Origin: Spirulina subsalsa PCC 9445
GTDB lineage: Bacteria; Cyanobacteriota; Cyanobacteriia; Cyanobacteriales; Spirulinaceae
Assembly (NCBI RefSeq): GCF_000314005.1
Contig: NZ_JH980292.1
Location: 3,508,121-3,572,120, forward strand
Direction of reading: 5' to 3'
Length of the DNA: 64,000 bases
The stretch's first letter is position 1. Each line of letters starts with the position of its first letter. The notes below the pieces were generated by a model, which saw only the letters and a list, made by a program, of their open reading frames with translations, was not told the origin of the DNA and did no database searches. The position numbers and the translations under genes are program-made. Positions 17,859-27,086 of the stretch are shown one piece after another.

Positions 17859-18731
17859 CTAGCCACTATTCCCTATTCCCCCTCTCCCGACACCTGACTC
17901 CACTTCGACTAAAAATGCCGCTACTTGCTGATTAAAGGCATCCGGTTCTACTAAAAACGCCCAATGATTACCGGGGACTTCTTGCACGGTTAAATGGGTT
18001 AAATAAGTATAATAGGGCTGCATTTGCCAGGCACTGCGATTTAATCCCCCTTCGGGTTTAATAAATAATGTAGGAATCGATAAAGGCTGAGTCAATCCCG
18101 CAATGTGCATCACCTCCTCAAAAACGCCGTCTCTTGCCTCTTGGGTGAATTTACTCCGCCACGTGCCATCAGATTGTTGGGTAATACTATCTCGAAAAAC
18201 TTGGGCTTGTAGGGGACTCCAGCCGCGATATTGTTTTAACTGTTGGGCGATCGCACAGGCCGCCTCCTCACTCTCAAAGGGACCCATTGCCTGTAAAAAC
18301 GGTAACACACGATATAAAAAAGGGAACGTGACCCGAAACCAGCGCGGAATTTTCCCAATAAAAAACGGATCCACCAAAATCATTGAGCGAAAATATTGGG
18401 GGGTTTGAGTAGCCCACAGGGGTAATAGTTTCCCCGTCCAAGAATGGCCTAAAATATGGGCATTCTCCCAGCCTAAATGAGTCATTAAACCCTGTAAATC
18501 TTGGATAATTTGGGCGAATTGATAACCCGTTTTTGGCTTGTCACTGTCCCCATGTCCCCGCAAATCTGGCGCGATGATATGATAGTGGGGAGGTAGGGCG
18601 GCCGCTAAGGATGACCACACCCCACCATGATCCGCTAAACCATGAAGTAATAACAGGGGTTCTGTCCCTTTTTTCCACTCCAAATAGGATAGATTAATGT
18701 CTCCGAGTGATACCGTTTGACGAGTGGACAC
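17859..18731 (-). CDS. Alpha/beta-fold hydrolase
   Basis: A 290-residue alpha/beta hydrolase: oxyanion region LLLHGLADHGGVW, DLRGHGDSDKP, nucleophile elbow GHSWTG with Ser97, and the C-terminal catalytic His in PGNHWAFLVEPDAF. The substrate cannot be read from sequence; relatives include esterases, haloalkane dehalogenase-like enzymes and many uncharacterised hydrolases. The reading frame ends inside low-complexity DNA (last residues VESGVGRGGIGNSG), so the natural C-terminus has probably been altered by an adjoining GGGAG/GGGAATA repeat. Stand-alone gene, 72 bp from the next minus-strand gene. Confidence 0.85.
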   Translation of the reverse strand: MSTRQTVSLGDINLSYLEWKKGTEPLLLLHGLADHGGVWSSLAAALPPHYHIIAPDLRGHGDSDKPKTGYQFAQIIQDLQGLMTHLGWENAHILGHSWTGKLLPLWATQTPQYFRSMILVDPFFIGKIPRWFRVTFPFLYRVLPFLQAMGPFESEEAACAIAQQLKQYRGWSPLQAQVFRDSITQQSDGTWRSKFTQEARDGVFEEVMHIAGLTQPLSIPTLFIKPEGGLNRSAWQMQPYYTYLTHLTVQEVPGNHWAFLVEPDAFNQQVAAFLVEVESGVGRGGIGNSG

Positions 18732-18803
18732 GCCCTTTTCTCCCTTTGTGGTGAATAATGATCTATGGTTTTTTATTTACCACAAATCGAGATTTTTGAG
18801 AAA

Positions 18804-19928
18804 CTAATTCAACAAATCTATATACTTTTGGGTGACAGTATCTAACGTAAATTGATTTAACCAATTGATATCAACTTTTTTGGATTTTCCCGTCAAGACT
18901 TCTACAATGGCTTGAGCCATCTTTCCCGCATCTCCTACCGGAACTAAGTGACCATATTTCCCATGATTTAAAATTTCTCTGGGTCCACTGTGACAGTCCG
19001 TAGAGACAACCGGAGTCCCGCAAGCCATTGCCTCAACTAAAACATTACCAAATCCTTCACAATTGGAGGATAGGACAAAAATTTTAGCTTGTTTCATATA
19101 GGCATAGGGATTATCTGTAAAGCCCAAAAGATCCACATCATGGGTGAGGTTGAGAGCTTGTACTAATTGCTCTAACTCCCTTCTCATTTCTCCCTCTCCC
19201 AAAATAACTAATCGACAGGAGATTTGTTCTTTAACTTTGGCAAAAGCACGAATTAATGTGAAAAAGTCTTTGTGGGGGATTAAGCGACCAACTCCTAGAA
19301 TAACAGGGGGTTGATCTATTTCAAACCAAGGATGTTGGATCATTTGTTGTTGTTTTTCAAAAATCTCTGGGGTAATTACGGGGTTATAAATAACCTGTAT
19401 TTTCTCCAAGGGAAATTTAGCCATTTGAGCTAAATTGTTAGCGACTCCGTAGGATGGAGCGACAACGGCATTTGCCCAAGGATAGAACCACTGCATTAAT
19501 AATTTAGGCTGATCAGGAGTTAAGCCTAAATGAGCTAAGGGATGTTGTAAAAAAGGGGGAGATTTTTGTTGAGATAGATCACTATGAAGACCGAGAATGA
19601 TTTTAGTTTTAACGTGGTAAATACTCTTAGCTAAAACAGAAATTGGGTCATTGTAGGACATAAAGGAGAATAGCGCATCTGGATTTTTTTCTCGCAAATA
19701 TTGCCCAAGCACTTGAATAGCTTGACGTAATCGAGGTTTTTTAAAATCGACCAGATTCACAGATGGAGGAATCTGGGACATAAACGATCCGACGGATCGA
19801 ATCAAGACGAGATCAATCTGATTTTTTTGCTGAGATAAACTATAGCTTAAGTTTAAGACTAATCGTTGTACTCCACCACAGTTAAAGTTAGGTAGAAAAA
19901 AGCTAATAGTTTTAGCAGGATTTGTCAT
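18804..19928 (-). CDS. Family 4 glycosyltransferase
   Basis: A 374-residue GT-B glycosyltransferase. The N-terminal domain has FLPNFNCGGVQRLVLNLS, the glycine-rich acceptor loop of GT4 enzymes. The C-terminal domain has PPVILGVGRLIPHKDFFTLI and the donor-binding motif EGFGNVLVEAMACGTPVVS with the E-x7-E pair. It would transfer a sugar from a nucleotide-activated donor to a polysaccharide or lipid; the product is not predictable. ATG at 19928 is chosen; a GTG three codons upstream is equally in frame. No other sugar genes are adjacent. Confidence 0.9.
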   Translation of the reverse strand: MTNPAKTISFFLPNFNCGGVQRLVLNLSYSLSQQKNQIDLVLIRSVGSFMSQIPPSVNLVDFKKPRLRQAIQVLGQYLREKNPDALFSFMSYNDPISVLAKSIYHVKTKIILGLHSDLSQQKSPPFLQHPLAHLGLTPDQPKLLMQWFYPWANAVVAPSYGVANNLAQMAKFPLEKIQVIYNPVITPEIFEKQQQMIQHPWFEIDQPPVILGVGRLIPHKDFFTLIRAFAKVKEQISCRLVILGEGEMRRELEQLVQALNLTHDVDLLGFTDNPYAYMKQAKIFVLSSNCEGFGNVLVEAMACGTPVVSTDCHSGPREILNHGKYGHLVPVGDAGKMAQAIVEVLTGKSKKVDINWLNQFTLDTVTQKYIDLLN

Positions 19929-20511
19929 GATGAACACCGATATAAAGGTAGACTATTTGTCAGACCCAGACGTTCAAAACAGAACAGAATCAATTTCTCT
20001 TATTTGGAGAGATTAGAGAGATTTTTCTGGCAAAAATACCTGCTCTCCTCTTCCTTCCGTGGTTAATACGCTCAAAATTAGTTTAGCGAAACCGTTATGG
20101 ACAATCCCTGACCTAAAGGCGCGGGGCTTCTCGGCAGGGAGCTAAATGATTGGGCAAAAATATGATTTTGCGTAGTTGTGGCTGTCGTAGCGGGGTGAGG
20201 GCATTGGGGAAACTTTCAAGAACCTAGAATTGGGCGATCGCAATAGCTTCCTTAACCCAGTAGGGGAAACTTCTCTACTACCCCCAAGGAGCAATAATCT
20301 GGGGAGCAATAATCTGGTATCAGCTCGGGAAAGTGTTTCTCTCTCCCTCAAGATCAACAGAGAACGCGCTAGGGTCTTCACTCATTGTAATAGCTACAGA
20401 ACAGATGTCCAGTTCCCATCTCCTATCCTCCTTAGTTCATTTTGCCCAGGTTCTTCCCCAATTGCCGCTAGGGGCATGACGCTATCACCATTGATCATTG
20501 ATAATTAAGCC
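19929..20511. other. 580-bp intergenic region with possible IS200/IS605 end remnant
   Basis: There is no supported gene. Around 20109-20142 the sequence ACCTAAAGGCGCGGGGCTTC followed by TCGGCAGGGAG resembles sequence found at the ends of cyanobacterial tnpB (IS605-type) elements, but no transposase remnant is next to it. A 14-bp tandem duplication, GGAGCAATAATCTG, occurs at about 20288-20315. The region must carry promoters for the divergent glycosyltransferase and Ycf46-like genes. Confidence 0.4.
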
Positions 20512-22161
20512 ATGATCTTTGATTTCTCCTGCGCAATGACTCACCTTCCCTCCCATCTGATTACTCCCACTCCTACCCCTCCACCCCATCAGGAGTTAAT
20601 GGCGCAATTGAGTTTGATGATGCGATCGCGTTATCCCCTCATTTATATCGTCTCCGTCGAAGAAGACCCCGTAGAACAACTCTTAAGACAAGTCGCCCGA
20701 CAATCCATTCCCCCCCGTCAAGTGCTGTTTTGGGATATCGTCCGAGGCTGGAATGATAATAGCAGTAACCGCAACTCCGTTATGGGCGCCCTCGAACGCA
20801 TTCGACGGGAAGATGTGGCCGTTGCTAGTGTTTTTGTTCTAAAAGACCTGCACTTTATCCTCCGCTACCCCGCCAATCCCCAAAACGCCCCCGTCGTGCG
20901 AGAATTAAAGAACCTCGCCGCCGACCTCAAACGCACCCGCCACACCCTGATTTTACTTAGTCATATCCTAGAAGTCCCTACGGAACTCGCCGAAGAAATC
21001 ACCGTTGTAGACTTTCCCCTCCCCGACAGTCCAGAAATTATTCAGTTAATTGATGGTGTGGTGGCCCCGGAACGTCTCAAGATGTCTGAGTTGGCTAAAG
21101 AACAGCTTGTCAAGGCTTGTCAAGGCCTCAGCCGGGTGAGGATTCAAAGAGTCCTCGCCAAGGCCTTAGCGGCCAAGGAACAGGTCAATGAAACCGATAT
21201 TGATGGCATCCTCGAAGAGAAAAAACAGGCCATTCGTCAAACCGGAATGCTGGAATTTTTCACCTCCCAAGAATCCCTAAAAAGTGTGGGAGGTTTGGAA
21301 AATTTAAAACAATGGGTGCGAATGCGTAAGGATGCTTTTAGCGAAGAAGCGAGACGTTATGGCATTCCTAATCCCAAAGGGGTGTTATTGGTGGGGATTC
21401 AAGGCACGGGGAAATCCCTCTCGGCCAAAACCATCGCCCATGAGTGGCGTTTACCCTTGCTGCGACTCGATACAGGGCGACTGTTTGGGGGATTGGTGGG
21501 GGAAAGTGAAAGTCGGGTGCGGCAGATGATCCAAATTAGTGAGGCGATCGCCCCTTGTGTCTTGTGGATTGATGAAATTGACAAGGCTTTTGGCAATATT
21601 ACCAGTGGCTCCGATGGGGATTCCGGCACTTCTCGGCGGGTGTTTGGCTCCCTAATTACTTGGATGCAGGAAAAAACGGCCCCGGTGTTCATTGTCTCCA
21701 CCGCCAATAATGTGCGCATTCTCCCGGCCGAGTTATTGCGCAAAGGCCGTTTTGATGAGATATTTTTCCTCAATTTACCCACGGAAAAGGAACGAGTGGA
21801 GATTTTCCGCGTTCACCTGCGCCGTTTACGTCCTTCTAAGGTGCGGGAGTATAATATTCCTTTACTGGCGAAACAAACGAAAGATTTTAGTGGGGCAGAA
21901 ATTGAACAGGTGATTTTTGATGCCATGCACCACGCTTTCGCTACCCTGGTCAATGGACAACGGCGAGACTTCACCACTAACGATATACTGCGGGCTGTAG
22001 AGGAAACGGTTCCCTTAGCCGCGATCGCCCGAGAACAAATTGAGGATTTAAAATACTGGGCTGCCGAAGCCGGAGCGCGCACCGCTTCCCATGACACCGA
22101 ACTCTCCGAAGCCCTACGCAATTATATGTTAAAGCGGGGTTTTGATGAATTAGAAGACTGA
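20512..22161 (+). CDS. AAA+ ATPase, Ycf46-like (first paralog)
   Basis: A 549-residue AAA+ protein. An N-terminal regulatory domain of about 260 residues (MMRSRYPLIYIVSVEEDPVE) is followed by a single AAA+ module: Walker A GIQGTGKS with Lys301, Walker [12 protein letters not shown], sensor and arginine-finger region IVSTANN and [13 protein letters not shown], and a C-terminal lid [19 protein letters not shown]. This is the Ycf46 architecture of cyanobacteria and algal plastids, linked in cyanobacteria to photosynthesis and carbon-uptake regulation. A second paralog is at 35191-36714. The ATG at 20512 gives a Pro-rich head absent from the paralog; ATGs at 20536 (MTHLPSH) or 20599 (MAQLSL) may be the true start. 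Confidence 0.9.
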   Translation: MIFDFSCAMTHLPSHLITPTPTPPPHQELMAQLSLMMRSRYPLIYIVSVEEDPVEQLLRQVARQSIPPRQVLFWDIVRGWNDNSSNRNSVMGALERIRREDVAVASVFVLKDLHFILRYPANPQNAPVVRELKNLAADLKRTRHTLILLSHILEVPTELAEEITVVDFPLPDSPEIIQLIDGVVAPERLKMSELAKEQLVKACQGLSRVRIQRVLAKALAAKEQVNETDIDGILEEKKQAIRQTGMLEFFTSQESLKSVGGLENLKQWVRMRKDAFSEEARRYGIPNPKGVLLVGIQGTGKSLSAKTIAHEWRLPLLRLDTGRLFGGLVGESESRVRQMIQISEAIAPCVLWIDEIDKAFGNITSGSDGDSGTSRRVFGSLITWMQEKTAPVFIVSTANNVRILPAELLRKGRFDEIFFLNLPTEKERVEIFRVHLRRLRPSKVREYNIPLLAKQTKDFSGAEIEQVIFDAMHHAFATLVNGQRRDFTTNDILRAVEETVPLAAIAREQIEDLKYWAAEAGARTASHDTELSEALRNYMLKRGFDELED

Positions 22162-22390
22162 CACTCCCACCGTTAATTAGAGAGACGCGGAAACGAGGAA
22201 GCTCAACTTGGTCAGGTTTCTCAGAGCCAAGAAAAGACGGTCTGAACAAAATCTAGGCCTTGCCCCTTGCCCATAGATCCATCGGGATGGGATGATAGAT
22301 GTCAGCTTTGGGGCAATCCCAGTCTTGGTGCTTTCATCCCCAACGCATTTGCCCTTAACCGTAGTTCTCATAATAATAGCCTAAGAAAAT

Positions 22391-24418
22391 ATGGTCGTTG
22401 CTAGCCAATCACTCGAAGAACTTTGCATCAATTCCATCCGCTTTTTAGCCATTGACGCGGTGCAAAAGGCCAATTCAGGACACCCCGGACTGCCGATGGG
22501 GGCGGCTCCGATGGCTTTTGTGCTGTGGGATCGTTTCATGCGCTACAATCCCAAAAATCCGAACTGGTTTAACCGCGATCGCTTTGTATTATCGGCGGGT
22601 CATGGCTGTATGTTGCAGTATGCTCTGTTACATTTAACAGGCTACGACAGCGTTTCGATGGAAGATATCAAGCAGTTCCGTCAGTGGGAATCCAAAACCC
22701 CCGGACACCCGGAAAACTTTGTTACTTCTGGTGTTGAAGTGACCACCGGCCCCCTCGGACAAGGGATTGCCAATGGCGTTGGACTAGCAATGGCAGAAGC
22801 GCACCTCGCCGCCATGTTCAATAAACCGGATTGCACCCTCGTAGACCATTACACCTATGTAATCTTGGGGGATGGTTGTAACATGGAAGGGATTTCTGGG
22901 GAAGCTTGTTCTTTAGCAGGTCACTTGGGACTGGGTAAACTCATCGCCCTCTACGATGACAACCACATCTCTATTGATGGTTCTACAGACTTATCCTTTA
23001 CCGAGGATGTAGGCAAACGGTTTGAAGCCTATGGCTGGCACGTTGTGAGTGTTCCCGAAGGCAACACCAACCTAGAAGCTATTGCTAAAGCCCTCGAAGA
23101 GGCCAAATCTGTCACCGACAAACCCTCTTTAATCAAAGTCACGACTACCATTGGTTATGGCTCCCCCAACAAAGCCAACACCCACGACGTTCACGGGGCG
23201 GCTTTAGGGGATGCAGAAGTGGCTGCCACTCGGGAACACTTGGGCTGGAACTATGAACCCTTTGTGGTGCCTGAAGATGCCTTAAACCACTTCCGCAAGG
23301 CCGTAGAACGGGGTGCCAGCTATGAGGCTGAATGGAATGAAACTTTTGCCCAATACAAAACGAAGTATGGCGAAGATGCAGCCCTGTTTGAGCGGATGGT
23401 GAGCGGCAAACTGCCGGAAAATTGGGACCAGTGTCTCCCCACCTACACTCCTGACACGAAAGCCGATGCTACTCGGAATCAATCCGGTGCAACCTTAAAC
23501 GCTATTGCCGGGACATTACCGGAACTGTTTGGCGGTTCTGCGGACTTGGCTCCCTCCAATAAAACCCTGATTAAAGGGGCGGGGGATTTCCAAAAAGGCA
23601 ACTATGGCGGGAAAAACCTGCGCTTTGGGGTACGGGAACATGGTATGGGGGCGATCTGTAACGGGATTGCTCTGCATAACTCCGGTTTACTGCCCTACGG
23701 TGCGACGTTCTTGGTGTTCACCGACTATATGCGCAATGCTATCCGCCTCTCGGCGCTCTCCCATGCGGGGGTGATTTGGGTGATGACTCACGATTCTATC
23801 GCTCTTGGGGAAGATGGCCCGACTCACCAACCGGTGGAACATATTGCCTCTTTACGCGCTATTCCTGATTTAATCGTCCTGCGGCCTGCGGATGGGAATG
23901 AAACCTCTGGGGCTTATAAAGTGGCGGTTGAACGGGCGAAAGGGATTGGTAGCGCGAAGAAACAAGCCAGTTTGTTGGCTTTGTCTCGTCAAAATCTGCC
24001 CAACTTGGCCGGGACTTCGATTGAAAACACTCTGAAAGGGGCTTATGTTCTTTCGGATAGTGAAGGCACTCCGGATATTATCCTGATTGGCACGGGTGGG
24101 GAATTGTACCTCTGTGCGGAAGCGGCCGATAAGTTACGGGCCGAAGGGAAAAAAGTCCGGGTGGTTTCTATGCCCAGTTGGGAACTGTTCGAGGAACAAG
24201 ATGGGGCTTATAAGGAGTCGGTTTTCCCCCAAGGTGTCACGACCCGTCTGGCTGTTGAAGCGGGGATTAGCATGGGTTGGGGTCGTTATGTGGGTAACGA
24301 AAACAACACCATTGCGGTGAATACTTTCGGGGTGTCTTCTCCGGGTAATGTGGCGTTGGAGAAGTTTGGTTACACGGTGGAAAATATCGTGAACCGAGCT
24401 AAAGCACTGTTAGGTTAA
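22391..24418 (+). CDS. tkt: Transketolase
   Basis: A 675-residue thiamine-diphosphate enzyme of standard length. Motifs in order: [16 protein letters not shown] near the N-terminus, [13 protein letters not shown], the ThDP-binding [20 protein letters not shown] with the following [23 protein letters not shown], and the conserved [15 protein letters not shown]. It shuttles two-carbon units between sugar phosphates in the Calvin cycle and pentose phosphate pathway in the cytosol. Single gene with its own terminator. The 229 bp upstream contain no ORF that I support. Confidence 0.97.
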   Translation: MVVASQSLEELCINSIRFLAIDAVQKANSGHPGLPMGAAPMAFVLWDRFMRYNPKNPNWFNRDRFVLSAGHGCMLQYALLHLTGYDSVSMEDIKQFRQWESKTPGHPENFVTSGVEVTTGPLGQGIANGVGLAMAEAHLAAMFNKPDCTLVDHYTYVILGDGCNMEGISGEACSLAGHLGLGKLIALYDDNHISIDGSTDLSFTEDVGKRFEAYGWHVVSVPEGNTNLEAIAKALEEAKSVTDKPSLIKVTTTIGYGSPNKANTHDVHGAALGDAEVAATREHLGWNYEPFVVPEDALNHFRKAVERGASYEAEWNETFAQYKTKYGEDAALFERMVSGKLPENWDQCLPTYTPDTKADATRNQSGATLNAIAGTLPELFGGSADLAPSNKTLIKGAGDFQKGNYGGKNLRFGVREHGMGAICNGIALHNSGLLPYGATFLVFTDYMRNAIRLSALSHAGVIWVMTHDSIALGEDGPTHQPVEHIASLRAIPDLIVLRPADGNETSGAYKVAVERAKGIGSAKKQASLLALSRQNLPNLAGTSIENTLKGAYVLSDSEGTPDIILIGTGGELYLCAEAADKLRAEGKKVRVVSMPSWELFEEQDGAYKESVFPQGVTTRLAVEAGISMGWGRYVGNENNTIAVNTFGVSSPGNVALEKFGYTVENIVNRAKALLG

Positions 24419-24533
24419 GGTTAACGACAGAAGCCGAAAACTTGCTCAATCTTACCCAAAATGACCTGATTTGTCGGGAATTTCCCGAGAATTGAGTGAG
24501 ATTGTTGGATTCGGATTATAAAGTAAACAAAAC

Positions 24534-24576
24534 GCTCTAGTGATAACTCAAATAGGAGGAATTACTAGAGCTTTTT
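24534..24576 (+). terminator. Rho-independent terminator after tkt
   Basis: Arms GCTCTAGT (24534-24541) and ACTAGAGC (24564-24571) pair perfectly around a 22-nt loop and are followed directly by five T residues. It lies about 115 bp after the tkt stop. A separate 15-bp palindrome (TCGGGAATTTCCCGA, 24474-24488) lies between the gene and this hairpin. Confidence 0.65.
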
Positions 24577-24640
24577 CCTGAAGATGAAGGGCGATTAGGG
24601 AAAAAAATCTGTTGTCTATGCAGCCTCCTTTCGTCCAATT

Positions 24641-24703
24641 AGTCTCTTCTCAAGCTCCCGGCAGAATCTTTGATTGACCCGGAGAGAACGTCACAAGAAA
24701 CTA
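24641..24703. repeat. Dispersed hairpin repeat, copy 1 (CTCCCGGCAGAATC family)
   Basis: Reads CTCTTCTCAAGCTCCCGGCA, then GAATCTTTGATTGACCCGGA and GAGAACGTCAC. The outer words CTCCCGG and CCGGAGAG-like arms can pair. Nearly the same sequence occurs at 27150-27206 and, inverted, at 50335-50380. This copy reaches the stop codon of the minus-strand GNAT gene, where it may help end transcription from both sides. Confidence 0.65.
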
Positions 24704-25687
24704 ACGGAGGAACTTCCCGTATAGGGCATAACGGCGGAAAGGCTGGGCATAGCGTAAACTTAGGTTGAGGGAGGGGTTTTGTTCGTGCATGAGGGCGTGA
24801 ATTACTTGCCGATAGCCTAATTTGGCGGCGATCGCATGACATTGTTTCACTAACACATTCCCTAGACCAGCATAGTCCCGTTTTGGCAGCACCGCCACAG
24901 TTTTGAGGATCACCTGCTCTATGGTTTCCCCCCGTTGCCTTTGGTTAAAATCGGGGAAAGCCAACAGGAAACCAATCGGTTTTTTATCCTGTTCTGCAAT
25001 CAAGATTAGCTCAGGACGTAAAAGAGGAAACAGGGGGGCGTAGTGTTGGATAAAATCTCCCTGTGAGAGAGGAGAGTAGAGGAAATTATGGCGGAAGGCT
25101 TGCCGGACAAGGGGGTATAAGGCTTGGAGTTCCTCTATCTCCAGTTTAGCTGGGCGAATGGTGATATTTTGCGCCCTCAAATGATGACGGATTTTAACTA
25201 AACGAGGATCTATCTGTTCTAAATTGGTGCAGAGATGAGATTGGTAAAAGGCAATGGGGATAAATCCACCCTGTACGAAGATTTCAGGGGAAAAATAGTC
25301 TAGATTTGGCTCACTAAAAAATAGGGAATCCGAGGGGCTAGAACAGATGATGCGGTAACTGTATCCTGTGTTTCCGTCTACAGGTGCGATCGCCCAAAAA
25401 CACCCCATATCCCTCAACTGCTGACACCCCCGCGCCAACAACTCGGGAATTAGCTCCCTAGAGTCTACCTTTAAGTGTCCGATAAACCCCACCTTTTGCC
25501 CTTGATAATTCGGTGTTTCCCGCCACCACAGGGAATAACACCCCCCACAATCCCCCCCTTCCACGACCAGACTATGAAGATCCGGCTTTTCCTGTTGCCA
25601 CTGTTGGGGGGGCAAGGGGAAACTTTCCCCATAATCCTGCTGGGCTCGGGTGAATTGTTCCTCTGTGGTGATGGCGACGAACTCCAT
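24701..25687 (-). CDS. GNAT-family acetyltransferase-like protein
   Basis: A 328-residue protein with a C-terminal GNAT-type fold: ILIAEQDKKPIGFLLAFPDF, then VILKTVAVLPKRDYAGLGNVLVKQCHAIAA, where RDYAGLGNVL occupies the acetyl-CoA loop, and RQVIHALMHEQNPSLNLSLRY. The N-terminal half looks like a diverged second GNAT-like domain (LHSLVVEGGDCGGCYSLWW...KVGFIGHL). The true start is the ATG at 25687 (MEFVAITTEEQF); an open frame continues 44 codons upstream, but only through dispersed repeat DNA. Substrate unknown. Confidence 0.8.
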   Translation of the reverse strand: MEFVAITTEEQFTRAQQDYGESFPLPPQQWQQEKPDLHSLVVEGGDCGGCYSLWWRETPNYQGQKVGFIGHLKVDSRELIPELLARGCQQLRDMGCFWAIAPVDGNTGYSYRIICSSPSDSLFFSEPNLDYFSPEIFVQGGFIPIAFYQSHLCTNLEQIDPRLVKIRHHLRAQNITIRPAKLEIEELQALYPLVRQAFRHNFLYSPLSQGDFIQHYAPLFPLLRPELILIAEQDKKPIGFLLAFPDFNQRQRGETIEQVILKTVAVLPKRDYAGLGNVLVKQCHAIAAKLGYRQVIHALMHEQNPSLNLSLRYAQPFRRYALYGKFLR

Positions 25688-25702
25688 GTTATCTGATACA
25701 TT

Positions 25703-25745
25703 TAGGGCTTGCTGAATAACTCTGCTCGTGGGGCTAGGGAACAGG
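25703..25745. repeat. Solo end of the AGGGCTTGCTGAATAA MITE-like family
   Basis: TTTAGGGCTTGCTGAATAAC followed by CTCGTGGGGCTAGGG matches the left end at 9603 closely, including the inner sequence. The element breaks off at about 25745 and no partner end is found, so it is a fragment. It lies just upstream of the GNAT start codon. Confidence 0.6.
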
Positions 25746-25796
25746 GGGGAGTCGGAAAAAGACAAGCCTTGTTGATGATTTATCCCTAAAACCTTG

Positions 25797-25972
25797 CAGT
25801 TTCTCGCTCTTAATACCAATTTAACTTGAGTTGTGTGCAGTAGGGGAAGGTTTGGGGAACGGGGAATACCGGATCTGGGAATAGGGGAAATTCAGGTTTT
25901 TGCCCTCAAGTCTATTTAATTTGGTATAAACCGCTAAAAGTCCTAGTAACACTGCTTCGAGGGATATATTGC
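25797..25972. repeat. Dispersed palindromic repeat of the ATACCAA family, long copy
   Basis: The core 25813-25927 has inverted ends ATACCAATTTAACTTGAG and CTCAAGTCTATTTAATTTGG. Similarity to the inverted copy at 56815-56976 continues outside these ends on both sides (TTTCTCGCTCTTAA on the left, CCGCTAAAAGTCCTAGTAAC on the right), so the repeated unit is about 170 bp. The interior includes GTGTGCAGTAGGGGAAGG and AATTCAGGTTTTTGCC. Non-coding. Confidence 0.7.
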
Positions 25973-26057
25973 TACGCAACGCTTTGCTACGCAACGCTTT
26001 GCTACGCAACGCTTTGCTACGCAACGCTTCGCGAACGCGAACGCGTTCGCGAAGCGT
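25971..26057. repeat. 15-bp tandem repeat leading into a 34-bp perfect palindrome
   Basis: The unit GCTACGCAACGCTTT is repeated four times from 25971, and the last unit runs into an inverted repeat at 26024-26057 whose 16-bp arms pair perfectly around the two central bases AA (outer arm starts ACGCTTCGCGAACGCG). One inverted copy of the tandem word, CGTTGCGTAGCAA, occurs at about 26405-26417. Nested NruI- and MluI-like palindromes give it a very stable cruciform potential. Confidence 0.75.
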
Positions 26058-26544
26058 CACGAAGTGAACAGCAGACCCCATTTACGCTACATTTTTCCGG
26101 TTGTTCCCGGATTATGCAACGATAGCACCATTGCCTTAACAGGTAATGGAGGCGGTATCCCGCAAAGCACCCACGAAAGATGACCTAAAAGCACTCTCTT
26201 CTGTCAGATCCGGTTCAAACCCTGATTCTCTCGTTAGCTATGATGGCGAAGATTCGTTACAATCTTCTAGAGTGACAGAAGAGGGGCATTCCGCTTTTTG
26301 GTTGACGCTCCCATCGCTAAAAGCGAGGGATTCCCTGTTCATCCAGTTACCTTATCTAGGAGGCTTTCACCTAATAGACAGTGGGTAGTCTGTCCGTTCG
26401 TGAAACGTTGCGTAGCAAGGGCTTGAATTTCTGTCCGCCCGACAGTATTCGCTTTGTAAGATTGGGTATTGGGAGTCCTAAAGAGAAAAAATAACCAGAC
26501 AAAATAGCCCGTTACAGCATTAGCATAACAGGCGAATTCTTGAA
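26058..26544. other. Intergenic region with possible IS200/IS605-type end remnant
   Basis: I do not support a gene here. Two arms, CTCTTCTGTCA (26196-26206) and TGACAGAAGAG (26273-26283), are perfect inverses. Further on, TTGACGCTCCCATCGCTAAA followed by AGCGAGGGATTCCC (about 26302-26335) resembles the hairpin ends of cyanobacterial tnpB elements. No tnpB is left, so this could be a relic or solo end. An 80-codon open frame at 26146 runs across both structures and is unlikely to be coding. Confidence 0.4.
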
Positions 26545-27030
26545 CTAGGCAGGAACGACTTGTAACATTAAAGCTCGTTGATCAAAAGATTGCACTTTGG
26601 CAATCTGTCCTAAATCGTTAATAATGCGTTGGAGCAGTTCATTTGCGCGATCGCGATGTTGATGTTCTCGACCCCGTAAGCGAACTTGAAAACGCACAGA
26701 ATCCCCTTTACTCAACCATTCCTCCGCCCGCCTGATTCGCACCCCATAATCCGACTCTCCCACATTGGGACGCAATTTGACTTCTTTTAGGACAGACTTG
26801 GCACTTGTGCCTTGTCGTTTCTTCTGCTGATAGCAGAATTTACCATAATCCAGGATTTTCGCCACAGGTGCATCTTTCCCAGAAGACACCATGACTAAAT
26901 CCAGCTTGACATCTTTCGCCATTTGTAGGGCTTTAGCCGTGTCGGTTAGACCTAAGTTATTGTTCTCATGGTCAATGAGTAAAACTTGAGGGGCTTTGAT
27001 TTGTTGGTTGATAGGTTGCTTCTTAACGAT
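26545..27030 (-). CDS. infC: Translation initiation factor IF-3, probably with an AUC start codon
   Basis: With the start at 27030 the protein has 161 residues. It has the IF-3 N-domain start KKQPINQQIKAPQVLLID and NNLGLTDTAKALQMAKD, the linker-proximal APVAKILDYGKFCYQQKKRQ (usual PPVCRIMDYGKY), and the C-domain KEVKLRPNVGESDYGVRIRRAEEWL and RGREHQHRDRANELL. IF-3 binds the 30S subunit and proofreads initiator tRNA and start codon. No ATG fits: a consensus promoter lies inside the only upstream ATG frame, and AAGGAAAA sits 7 nt before an ATC. infC genes in other bacteria use rare starts (AUU in E. coli) for autoregulation. The protein is rather diverged from typical IF-3. Confidence 0.88.
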   Translation of the reverse strand: MVKKQPINQQIKAPQVLLIDHENNNLGLTDTAKALQMAKDVKLDLVMVSSGKDAPVAKILDYGKFCYQQKKRQGTSAKSVLKEVKLRPNVGESDYGVRIRRAEEWLSKGDSVRFQVRLRGREHQHRDRANELLQRIINDLGQIAKVQSFDQRALMLQVVPA

Positions 27031-27057
27031 AAGCTTTTCCTTGAATTCTGCAAGGTT

Positions 27058-27086
27058 ATTATAACACTTTGGGCGCTTAACCGCAA
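27058..27086 (-). promoter_or_regulatory. Sigma-70-type promoter of infC
   Basis: On the minus strand, TTGCGG (27086-27081) and TATAAT (27063-27058) are separated by exactly 17 bp. Transcription should begin near 27051, giving a 5' leader of about 20 nt that contains the ribosome-binding site AAGGAAAA (27042-27035) and then ATC at 27030-27028. Confidence 0.7.

Noticed and set aside
25688-25819. 44-codon N-terminal extension of the GNAT gene
   Set aside because: The extension is encoded by dispersed repeat DNA and starts from a weak codon; the ATG at 25687 fits better.
26212-26226. tRNA T-loop-like word GGTTCAAACCC
   Set aside because: No matching acceptor stem, anticodon arm or D arm is found in the surrounding 80 bp on either strand.
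26146-26388. 80-codon open frame in the repeat-dense gap
   Set aside because: It spans an 11-bp inverted repeat and an IS-end-like hairpin; probably not translated.
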